Below, one piece after another: positions 6,180 through 11,413 of a stretch of 11,413 bases of DNA. The notes beneath the pieces were generated by a model. It was given only the letters and a program-made list of their open reading frames with translations. It was not told the origin of the DNA and made no database searches. This DNA is from Corallococcus sp. (GTDB lineage Bacteria; Bacillota; Clostridia; Christensenellales; CAG-314). The DNA lies in NCBI GenBank assembly GCA_023663205.1, contig JAMPHX010000044.1, positions 1-11,413 of the forward strand, written 5' to 3'. Each line of letters opens with the position of its first letter. The first letter of the stretch is position 1. The position numbers were made by a program, and so were the translations under genes.

Positions 6180-7457
6180 ATGATTGACATCAACTTAATA
6201 CGTAACGACGCGCAAGCGGTAAAAGAAAGATACCTCAAACGCGGCAAAGACATCGATTTTACGGAATTTTTGAAACTTGACGAAGAAAGGAAATCGGCAA
6301 TATCTCAAGTGGAAAAAATGAAAGCCGAGAGAAACCGCGTGTCGGCGCTCGTTCCGCAACTCAAAAAGAAAGGCGAGGACGTTTCCGCCACAATTGCCGA
6401 AATGAAAACGCTCGGCGACCAAATTGCCCAAAGCGACAAACATCTTGCGGAACTCAATGCTCAAATTAACGACTTTTTGCTTCGCCTGCCAAATCTGCCC
6501 GACGACGATTTGCTTGCGGGCGGCAAGGAAAACAACAAACCGATAAGAACTTTCGGGCAAAAGCCGCACTTTGACTTCACCCCGAAAAATCACATAGAAC
6601 TGTGCGAAAGTTTGGGACTTATCGACTACGAACGCGGCGCAAAACTTGCGGGTAACGGCAGTTGGATTTATACCGGCATGGGCGCACGCCTCGAATGGGC
6701 GCTGCTCAACTACTTTATCGACAGCCATTTGCAAAAGGGTTACGAATTTATGCTTCCGCCCTATATGCTCAACTACGAATGCGGCTTGACGGCGGGACAG
6801 TTTCCCAAGTTCGAAGACGATGTGTATCAAATACAAAACGGCGAAGGCAGAAAGTTTATGCTGCCCACGGCGGAAACGGCTCTCGTCAATTTGTACAGAA
6901 ACGAAACTTTGGACGAAAAAGACCTCCCCAAAAAGTTTTTCGGTTACTCCGCGTGTTTCAGACGCGAAGCGGGCAGTTACCGCTCGGAAGAACGCGGAAT
7001 GATACGCGGACACCAATTCAACAAAGTGGAACTGTTCCAATACACCACTGCGGAAGGCAGCGACGCTGCTTTTGAAGAAATGGTAAATATGGCTTGCGGA
7101 CTCGTAGAAGGGTTGGGACTTCATTACCAACTAAGCAAACTTGCGGCGGGAGATTGCTCGGATAGCATGGCACGCACATACGATATAGAAATATACATAC
7201 CGAGTATGAACATATACAAGGAAGTTTCCAGCGCAAGCAACGCGCGCGACTACCAAGCGCGCAGAGGCAATATGCGCTACCGCAACTCCGAAAAGAAACT
7301 GCAATATATGCACACTCTTAACGCCAGCGGACTTGCGACAAGCCGCGTGTTCCCCGCGCTGCTCGAACAGAACCAAAACGCCGACGGCAGCGTAACAATC
7401 CCCGAAGTATTGAGAAAATACCTCGGCGGATTGGAAAAACTTACTCCCGTAAAATAA
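6180..7457 (+). CDS. serS: Seryl-tRNA synthetase
   Basis: The 425-residue class II synthetase charges tRNA-Ser, and tRNA-Sec where present. The N-terminal tRNA-binding coiled coil spans about 30-100. The catalytic core follows with the serine-binding TAET (230-233), motif 2 from FRREAGSYRSEERGMIRGHQ into FNKVE (260-284), and motif 3 including LNASGLATSRVF (380-391). EVSSASNARDYQARR (348-362) matches the family's E-x-SS-x-SN-x-x-DxQxRR block, but with Ala where Cys is common. Length and domain order are normal. The ATG at 6180 gives the standard N-terminus MIDINLIR; the ribosome site AGAGG is nine bases upstream and lies in the loop of a small hairpin. A terminator follows at 7510-7545. Confidence 0.97.
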   Translation: MIDINLIRNDAQAVKERYLKRGKDIDFTEFLKLDEERKSAISQVEKMKAERNRVSALVPQLKKKGEDVSATIAEMKTLGDQIAQSDKHLAELNAQINDFLLRLPNLPDDDLLAGGKENNKPIRTFGQKPHFDFTPKNHIELCESLGLIDYERGAKLAGNGSWIYTGMGARLEWALLNYFIDSHLQKGYEFMLPPYMLNYECGLTAGQFPKFEDDVYQIQNGEGRKFMLPTAETALVNLYRNETLDEKDLPKKFFGYSACFRREAGSYRSEERGMIRGHQFNKVELFQYTTAEGSDAAFEEMVNMACGLVEGLGLHYQLSKLAAGDCSDSMARTYDIEIYIPSMNIYKEVSSASNARDYQARRGNMRYRNSEKKLQYMHTLNASGLATSRVFPALLEQNQNADGSVTIPEVLRKYLGGLEKLTPVK

Positions 7458-7509
7458 CAATACGGTCTTACCAAACATCTCAATAGATTTTCGCAATATA
7501 TTTTGCGGC

Positions 7510-7545
7510 AAAAATGTCCGGCTTTGTTTGCAGGACATTTTTTAC
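7510..7545 (+). terminator. Rho-independent terminator of serS
   Basis: AAAATGTCC (7511-7519) and GGACATTTT (7533-7541) form a nine-pair stem with a 13-base loop, running into a T tract. It lies 53 bases after the stop codon. The reverse strand also has a T run, so it could stop minus-strand transcripts as well. Confidence 0.82.
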
Positions 7546-7648
7546 GTATCGAACACTTACAAGTCAATGCGGCACGGGTCAACGAATATGCGCTGTTTGG
7601 CAAGACGTTTATTCCACGTTTTTCGATATTTAATTTACAAATAAGTTA

Positions 7649-7770
7649 GCGGCATTTTACGCTTTTTCAAAATGCTTGACTGCGTCATAATGTCTATTTA
7701 TCGCGGTGTTTTTACTCTTTTAAATACTTTACGCCGTCATTTAGGTATATTGATTGCGGCATTTTACGCT
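7649..7770. repeat. Two exact copies of a 15-base intergenic repeat
   Basis: GCGGCATTTTACGCT occurs at 7649-7663 and again at 7756-7770, 107 bases apart in the same orientation. The first copy is also part of an inverted repeat (GCATTTT 7652-7658 and AAAATGC 7669-7675). Function unknown. Confidence 0.6.
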
Positions 7771-7789
7771 CTGCTCGCTATACTGAACT

Positions 7790-8167
7790 TTACACTATAT
7801 GCTTAAAATCCGGTATCATCAAATGAGGTATATAGCGCAAAAGTTCGTCTACAATAGATAACTGTGCGTGCGCGCTTTTGTAATCCTTGGCCTTTACGTA
7901 CGAATCTGTTTCCGCAACGCGCAGATTCAATTCGTACACGTCTATGTGAGGCAAAAGCAACTCGCTTGTTTCGCGCAAATCCAACCATTCCTTTTGAAAT
8001 TCTTCAAACTGCTCCTCTGTAAGAGTTTCCGCCTCACAAGCGCTCAAAAGTATGTCGCAAGTTTGTTCCAAACCTTGGTAACGGTTGTTGAGAACTACCA
8101 CTTCGGCTATCCCGCACCCCAACACAATTATCAATGCAACAAGGGCGGCAACCATGTTTTTGTTCAT
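7790..8167 (-). CDS. DUF4363 family protein
   Basis: The 125-residue protein has one N-terminal membrane helix or uncleaved signal anchor (about 5-27), then a helical, mostly acidic domain predicted to lie outside the membrane. The helical segment with HIDVYELNLRVAETDSYVKA (74-93) and the length fit the DUF4363 family, whose genes often sit directly behind DUF421 genes in Clostridia; no biochemical function is known to me. Its ATG overlaps the DUF421 stop by four bases (ATGA). An AAGGAG lies 13 bases upstream, longer than usual, so expression probably depends on coupling to the upstream gene. The assignment rests partly on this pairing. Confidence 0.75.
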   Translation of the reverse strand: MNKNMVAALVALIIVLGCGIAEVVVLNNRYQGLEQTCDILLSACEAETLTEEQFEEFQKEWLDLRETSELLLPHIDVYELNLRVAETDSYVKAKDYKSAHAQLSIVDELLRYIPHLMIPDFKHIV

Positions 8168-8844
8168 TTTATCAGTTTATCTCCTTCCAAATCTTTGTAG
8201 ACTATTGCCCTGCCCTTAACTTGCAGCGACATACGGTTGTTTTGGTCGACCGTCAGCAGCGCAACATTTTTGACCTTGGCGTTTGCCTTTCGCAACTGTT
8301 CGACAATTACCGATTTATCTATGTTGTTGCGCTCGATATCTTCTTCATCCCACTTGCCGTCTGCAATTATCGGCACGGGAAGCGTTTGCTGTTTGTCGGA
8401 AACCTCCTTGTTGGCAACCACGGTTAACTGTCCGTTTGTTTCCATTATTCCGTAATCGACTTCCTCTATCGAAAAGTGATTGGTAGCCCTTAGCGCTTGC
8501 AGCAAATCCGATACTTGCATATTCAACTGTTTAAGCGCGTACAGGTTGACGCCCGATTTGTCTATTACCATTACGGGTTTGCCCGATATTACGCCTTGCA
8601 TTTTGCTGTTTTTGGAAAGCAGCAGTATTATTTGATGTATTACAAACATCGTAAGTATGGCAACGATTCCAAAGGTAACGGGTATAGACCTATCCGCCAT
8701 AGGTATGCATGCAAGTTCGGAAATTACAAGCGTAATAACCAACTCAAAAGGTTCCATTTCGCCTATTTGTCTTTTGCCCATAAGTCGCATTACAAACAGC
8801 AGCACTGTAAAAAGTATTATTGCTCGCAAAAATATAATTATCAT
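8164..8844 (-). CDS. DUF421 (YetF-like) membrane protein
   Basis: The 226-residue protein has about three N-terminal membrane helices (3-21, 33-50, 56-77) followed by two cytoplasmic DUF421-type beta-alpha modules. Diagnostic sequence includes MGKRQIGEMEPFELVITLVI (22-41), ISGKPVMVIDKSG (86-98), and SIEEVDYGIMETNGQLTV (125-142). YetF-like proteins occur in several copies in many spore formers, some in the spore inner membrane; the molecular function is not established. The ATG at 8844 was preferred to an upstream ATG at 8904 because homologues begin with a short hydrophobic stretch of this type; neither start has a good ribosome site. It is transcribed divergently from folT and coupled to the DUF4363 gene. 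Confidence 0.87.
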   Translation of the reverse strand: MIIIFLRAIILFTVLLFVMRLMGKRQIGEMEPFELVITLVISELACIPMADRSIPVTFGIVAILTMFVIHQIILLLSKNSKMQGVISGKPVMVIDKSGVNLYALKQLNMQVSDLLQALRATNHFSIEEVDYGIMETNGQLTVVANKEVSDKQQTLPVPIIADGKWDEEDIERNNIDKSVIVEQLRKANAKVKNVALLTVDQNNRMSLQVKGRAIVYKDLEGDKLIK

Positions 8845-8894
8845 ACCAATATTTTGAATAGGAAAACAAAAAATATACACCCGCTTCAATTTTG

Positions 8895-8923
8895 TTGACA
8901 GCATAGGCGTAATAAGTTAATCT
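8895..8923 (+). promoter_or_regulatory. folT promoter upstream of the THF riboswitch
   Basis: A perfect TTGACA (8895-8900) is followed, after 17 bases, by a weak TAATCT (8918-8923). Transcription would begin near 8930, just before the riboswitch aptamer, which supports the placement despite the poor -10 box. Confidence 0.5.
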
Positions 8924-8934
8924 ATTATTACAAA

Positions 8935-9040
8935 TACAGAGTAGGATTTCGAGCGTAAAGTGCCGCGTGAACAGGGAGTTGACGCGCGGACGAAAGCAAA
9001 TAGCATTGCTGCGGTTCGATTTCCGCATCCCGCTGCTTAC
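8935..9040 (+). promoter_or_regulatory. Tetrahydrofolate (THF) riboswitch aptamer
   Basis: The RNA matches the folT-type THF riboswitch in order and spacing: GAGTAG, GCGTAAAGTG, GTGAACAGGGAGTTGAC, ACGAAAGC, GCGGTTCG and CGCATCCCGCT. P1 can form between AGTAG (8940-8944) and CTGCT (9033-9037), P2 between about 8944-8952 and 9015-9024 with internal mismatches, and P3 between CCGCG (8963-8967) and CGCGG (8985-8989); a small extra stem GCAA/TTGC (8996-9009) extends one loop. THF binding to this class lowers expression of folate uptake or synthesis genes. It lies between a promoter and a folate transporter gene, which strongly supports the call. Confidence 0.92.
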
Positions 9041-9144
9041 AAGGTTTGTTTAGGCGTATTAGGGGCGTGACCGTCCCGACGATGCGCCTACTGTCGATTG
9101 CAAACGCTTTGCGCTTTGGCGCACGGTCTTTGCCGATACCGCTT
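9041..9144 (+). other. Long structured spacer in the folT leader
   Basis: About 100 bases separate the aptamer from the expression platform. They contain a strong hairpin: TAGGCGTAT (9051-9059) pairs with ATGCGCCTA (9082-9090), with an inner GGGGCG/CGTCCC stem (9062-9067, 9072-9077) and TGAC loop. A second possible stem uses GCAAA (9100-9104) with TTTGC further on. No ORF of note. Confidence 0.55.
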
Positions 9145-9194
9145 CTCCTTTGTGTAGTTTGCGTGCTTTCTGTACTGCGTAAAGGAGTTTTTTT
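9145..9194 (+). terminator. folT expression-platform hairpin: terminator and Shine-Dalgarno block
   Basis: CTCCTTTGTGTAGT (9145-9158) can pair along its whole 14-base length, including G-U pairs, with ACTGCGTAAAGGAG (9174-9187) around a 15-base loop. The 3' arm contains the folT ribosome site AAAGGAG. Seven Ts (9188-9194) follow directly and end at the ATG. The element therefore has the form of an intrinsic terminator and of an anti-ribosome-site hairpin at once. Confidence 0.75.
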
Positions 9195-9896
9195 ATGGAA
9201 CAATTTAGAACCTGTTTTTGCAAAGGTTACTGGGAAAGCGCTCTTGCGGAATTCAAGCGATTGCGCTCGGTAGTAGTATGCGCATTGTTTGTGGCGCTGC
9301 GCGTAGCCGTCAAATCGATAAAGATACCCATAATGCCGGGACTTTCGCTGACATTCGACTTTTTTGTCAACTCTCTCGGAGCGATGATTTACGGACCTCT
9401 GCTCGGGCTTGTGGGCGGAGCGGTAAGCGACACGATAGGCGCCGTGCTGTTCCCTTCCGGACCGTACTTTTTCCCGTTTATTTTTGTGGAAATGTCCAGC
9501 GCGTTTATTTTCGGTTTGTATTTGTACAGATGCAGACTTACAACGCTTAGAGTAATATTGGCGCGCTTTTCGGTAATTGCCTTTTGCAATCTGTTTTTAA
9601 ACACGCTGTGTATGTACTGGTCGTCGCAATATTTCGGCGAAGCATTCAAAATGCTTACTTGGACACGGTTTGTCAAAAACCTTGCATTGTGGCCTATCGA
9701 AAGCGTAATATTGACGTTCTTTTTGGGGGCGGTCGCGCTTCCGCTTGCGCGCTCGGGTTGGATACCCGCCTCCAACGGCAAAATAAAACTTGCCAAAGCC
9801 GATATATTACTGTTGGTAATCTTGGCGGTTGCGGCAATACTGTTTAGCATAGGTGCAATACTGCTGTGGCAGTATCTCAAAAAGCAGGGCGTATAA
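9195..9896 (+). CDS. folT: Folate ECF transporter substrate-binding (S) component FolT
   Basis: The 233-residue integral membrane protein binds folate outside the cell and joins a shared EcfA-EcfA'-EcfT energy-coupling module (not in this window) for import. A cytoplasmic N-terminal tail (1-24) precedes about six helices. The S-component signature GPLLGLVGGAVSDTIGAVLF then PSGPYFFPF (67-95) matches FolT-type proteins, as do the ALFVALRVAVK helix (30-40) and the TRFVKNLALWPIESVI block (157-172). A further C-terminal helix lies at about 203-228. The start has AAAGGAG seven bases upstream. The THF riboswitch in front fixes the substrate class better than the protein sequence alone. It stands as a single-gene unit. 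Confidence 0.93.
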   Translation: MEQFRTCFCKGYWESALAEFKRLRSVVVCALFVALRVAVKSIKIPIMPGLSLTFDFFVNSLGAMIYGPLLGLVGGAVSDTIGAVLFPSGPYFFPFIFVEMSSAFIFGLYLYRCRLTTLRVILARFSVIAFCNLFLNTLCMYWSSQYFGEAFKMLTWTRFVKNLALWPIESVILTFFLGAVALPLARSGWIPASNGKIKLAKADILLLVILAVAAILFSIGAILLWQYLKKQGV

Positions 9897-10128
9897 CGCC
9901 GCGCATACTGTCCTAAATCGCTCGCCTGTATGCCTACCTGTACCGCATTGACTTTATATTAAATGTGTGTGTATTTGTTAAAAGCAAAATGCCCATACAA
10001 ATCGCACAGAACTAACAATGCGCACTGTATTGTATAGGATTGACGCACTGCTTATTTTCTGCAAATACACAAACATCTCGAAACGCAAATGTTTCGAGAT
10101 GTTTTTATTGTAAAACGTACGTCTTGTA
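9897..10128. other. Intergenic region between folT and the convergent small membrane-protein gene
   Basis: This 232-base stretch has no supported gene. Apart from the terminator at 10071-10108 it shows only weak AT-rich inverted repeats. TTGACT near 9951 and TTGACG near 10039 are not paired with convincing -10 boxes, and nothing follows that they could drive. Confidence 0.5.
10071..10108 (+). terminator. Strong Rho-independent terminator, probably bidirectional
   Basis: AAACATCTCGAAAC (10071-10084) and GTTTCGAGATGTTT (10091-10104) form a perfect 14-pair stem with a six-base loop, followed by TTATT. It is 174 bases after folT and lies between two convergent genes; the minus-strand side has a weaker T-rich tail and is the only terminator near the gene ending at 10129. 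Confidence 0.9.
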
Positions 10129-10398
10129 TCAAAGCAATGCGCCCAATATCAGCACTACTATTACAAAATACAAAACAACTATGCCCGATAAAATTACCCC
10201 TATTATATTACAAACAAACGCCGCCGTAGTAACCGAGTCGGTGTTTTCCTCTTTACGTAACTTTACAGACATATTGAGCCCGATTATCGTACAGACCAAT
10301 CCGCCGATTCCCAAGAAACTCCAAACAAAAAAGGCTATTGCCGACAAAGACAAGCCTACAATACCAAGCACCAAAGCCGTAGTTCTTTTACCTTCCAT
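10129..10398 (-). CDS. Small membrane protein, possibly DUF4190-like
   Basis: The 89-residue protein consists of a short polar N-terminus, hydrophobic segments at about 7-27 and 28-43, a basic loop (VKLRKEENTD, 45-54) and a long hydrophobic segment at about 57-86. The glycine-rich first half (ALVLGIVGLSLSAIAF and GIGGLVCTIIG) recalls DUF4190-type small membrane proteins, but the match is general. The ATG at 10398 has a G-rich purine run (GGGGGAAAG) before it. It forms a single-gene unit between its own promoter at 10440-10467 and the shared terminator. The promoter spacer contains a G8 run (see findings). No function can be assigned. Confidence 0.78.
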   Translation of the reverse strand: MEGKRTTALVLGIVGLSLSAIAFFVWSFLGIGGLVCTIIGLNMSVKLRKEENTDSVTTAAFVCNIIGVILSGIVVLYFVIVVLILGALL

Positions 10399-10439
10399 AA
10401 TTCTTTCCCCCGTGTGTAATACATTGCATCATCGATAGT

Positions 10440-10467
10440 AGCATACCACACTTACCCCCCCCGTCAA
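10440..10467 (-). promoter_or_regulatory. Promoter of the small membrane-protein gene, with a G8 spacer tract
   Basis: On the minus strand TTGACG (10467-10462), 16 bases, then TATGCT (10445-10440) preceded by TGG, an extended -10. Eight consecutive Gs (10462-10455) begin at the last base of the -35 box and fill the first part of the spacer. Confidence 0.55.
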
Positions 10468-10637
10468 GCATTTTGTCTTATTTGCTCATACAAATTATTT
10501 CAAGCAATATATACAAACAGCCTACAAAAACTCTATCAACTGTTTTGACCGAGCATTTACAATAAATTGCAAAACTTTACAGTGTTTATGACTGTTTGAC
10601 AAACCCGTTTAACACCGTACGTCTTAGGCAAACCGAC

Positions 10638-10680
10638 GCAAAAAATATGCGCCTCGAATCTTTACGATTCAAGACGCATA
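10638..10680 (-). terminator. Rho-independent terminator of ricT
   Basis: On the minus strand a stem of about 15 pairs, some G-U, forms between 10680-10666 and 10660-10646 around a five-base loop, and is followed by ATTTTTT. It lies 28 bases after the ricT stop codon. Confidence 0.9.
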
Positions 10681-10707
10681 CAAAATCAACAAAATTGTAT
10701 TGCTGCT

Positions 10708-11413
10708 TTATTCTTCTATCTTTTGCACTTCGTCGGACGGTATTTCTTCTGGTTCTTCCTCACCGCGTTTAGCCTTATCTTTTGCGGAAACGGTTATATC
10801 TTTTATGTCGTATTCGCGTAATTCCACATCGCCGTTTTTGAGGGTAACGCGTGCTTTTATTTTCTGCTTCAATACATCTCTGTCCTCTACCACCGCCTTG
10901 CCGTCTGCGGTTGTTATTTCCGAACCGACCTTTGGCATAAAGCGCAATGTTTCCGCGTAATATTCGTCCTCGTACTTCAAACAGCACATCAATCTTCCGC
11001 ACAGTCCCGATATTTTGGTGGGGTTTAGCGAAAGCCCTTGATTCTTTGCCATTTTGATAGATACGCGTGCAAATTCGCCGCCGCAACTGTTGCAGCAGCA
11101 CGGACGTCCGCACGGTCCCAAACCGCCTTTGAGTTTGCACTCGTCGCGAATACCTATTTGACGCAACTCTATGCGGGCATGAAACTGACTTGCAAGGTCC
11201 TTTACCAAATCGCGGAAATCCACTCTGCTTTCCGCCGTAAACGAAAATACTATTTTGCTTCCGTCAAACGAATACTCAACATCTACAAGTTTCATATCCA
11301 AGTTGCGCTTTGCTATCTTGTCCTTGGCAATTTTCATTGCATCGGCGCATTTTGCAAGATTTTCGGCGTGCTGTTTGGCGTCCGCATCGGTTGCTTTGCG
11401 TACGACGGGTTTA
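10708..11413 (-). CDS. ricT: RicT (YaaT), PSP1-domain protein, N-terminus outside the window
   Basis: Frame is open to the right edge; 234 residues plus the stop are visible, and no start is in the window (ATG 11337 is internal, since the preceding KPVVRKATDAD also fits the family). The PSP1 domain is plain: MKLVDVEYSFDGSKIVFSFT, VDFRDLVKDLA, RIELRQIGIRD, then a cysteine-rich centre (Cys92, 101, 105-107, 110 of the visible part) and SLNPTKISGLCGRLMCCLKYE. In B. subtilis RicT forms an iron-sulfur-bearing complex with RicA and RicF that acts with RNase Y in mRNA processing and promotes Spo0A phosphorylation, biofilm, competence and sporulation. The last 50 or so residues are charged and Glu-rich and vary between species. 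Its usual upstream neighbour, holB, would lie right of the window. A terminator follows. Confidence 0.95.
   Translation of the reverse strand, partial: KPVVRKATDADAKQHAENLAKCADAMKIAKDKIAKRNLDMKLVDVEYSFDGSKIVFSFTAESRVDFRDLVKDLASQFHARIELRQIGIRDECKLKGGLGPCGRPCCCNSCGGEFARVSIKMAKNQGLSLNPTKISGLCGRLMCCLKYEDEYYAETLRFMPKVGSEITTADGKAVVEDRDVLKQKIKARVTLKNGDVELREYDIKDITVSAKDKAKRGEEEPEEIPSDEVQKIEE

Larger units (their letters stand above)
7458..7789. other. Intergenic region after serS
   Basis: This 332-base stretch carries the serS terminator (7510-7545), two copies of a 15-base repeat (7649 and 7756) and a small inverted repeat at 7652-7675. No ORF with a credible ribosome site and no RNA gene was seen. 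No clear terminator for the DUF421-DUF4363 unit, which ends at 7790 on the minus strand, was found. Confidence 0.55.
10399..10707. other. Intergenic region between ricT and the small membrane-protein gene
   Basis: This 309-base AT-rich stretch contains, on the minus strand, the ricT terminator (10638-10680) and the promoter of the small membrane-protein gene (10440-10467). Nothing else was supported: no ORF with a ribosome site and no RNA gene. Confidence 0.6.

Noticed and set aside
6195..7130. Long minus-strand ORF (311 codons) opposite serS
   Set aside because: It is the reverse of a secure seryl-tRNA synthetase gene; the protein has no recognisable domain and reflects the codon bias of serS.
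7652..7675. Inverted repeat GCATTTT/AAAATGC as a terminator
   Set aside because: The stem is only seven AT-rich pairs with a ten-base loop and lacks a T tract on either side.
9011..9024. GCGGTTCGATTTCC resembles the T arm of a tRNA
   Set aside because: No acceptor, D or anticodon arms fit around it, and the segment is explained by the P2 side of the THF riboswitch.

Overview
The window looks like a chromosomal segment of an anaerobic, endospore-forming member of the Clostridia (Bacillota), most likely uncultured. Three things point there: the C-terminal end of a pyruvate:ferredoxin oxidoreductase (anaerobic metabolism), a yabP-yabQ-divIC cluster plus a RicT/YaaT gene (spore formers), and a tetrahydrofolate (THF) riboswitch in front of a folate ECF transporter gene. 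No rRNA, tRNA, CRISPR array, integrase, transposase or phage gene was seen. The content is mostly core genome.

Layout. Positions 1-644 (+) hold the end of PFOR, closed by a strong terminator. A minus-strand terminator follows at about 716-745. Positions 876-3252 (-) carry a four-helix membrane protein of unknown function and, upstream, an mntP-type manganese exporter translationally coupled to a PlsC-like acyltransferase that has an added zinc ribbon and a C-terminal beta-rich region. Positions 3253-3583 hold two candidate small ORFs, an imperfect repeat and the divIC terminator. Positions 3584-5962 (-) carry cysS, yabP, yabQ and divIC in that transcription order; yabP/yabQ and yabQ/divIC overlap. 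Positions 5963-6179 are a divergent promoter region, followed by serS (6180-7457, +) and its terminator. Positions 7790-8844 (-) hold a DUF421 (YetF-like) gene overlapping a DUF4363 gene. Positions 8895-9896 (+) contain a promoter, a THF riboswitch, a long structured leader and folT. Positions 10129-10398 (-) encode a small membrane protein, and 10708-11413 (-) encode most of RicT, running off the right edge.

How the parts fit. cysS and serS are divergent aminoacyl-tRNA synthetase genes with good vegetative promoters and no T-box leader. YabP and YabQ act in the mother cell on spore cortex formation, DivIC is a septum protein, and RicT in Bacillus takes part in RNase Y activity and Spo0A phosphorylation, so division and sporulation functions flank the tRNA synthetases. 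FolT imports folate and is controlled by a folate-sensing RNA. Its leader ends in a hairpin that contains the Shine-Dalgarno sequence and is followed by seven Ts just before the ATG, so one element could act as both terminator and ribosome-site block.

Most unusual signals: this dual-purpose folT hairpin with its long structured spacer; two G8 tracts, one inside a coding region and one inside a promoter spacer; a 15-codon ORF with a strong ribosome site overlapping the start of mntP, which itself lacks one; and a repeat in 3465-3552 that encodes similar peptides in two different frames. I found no clear evidence of a wholly new multi-gene system.
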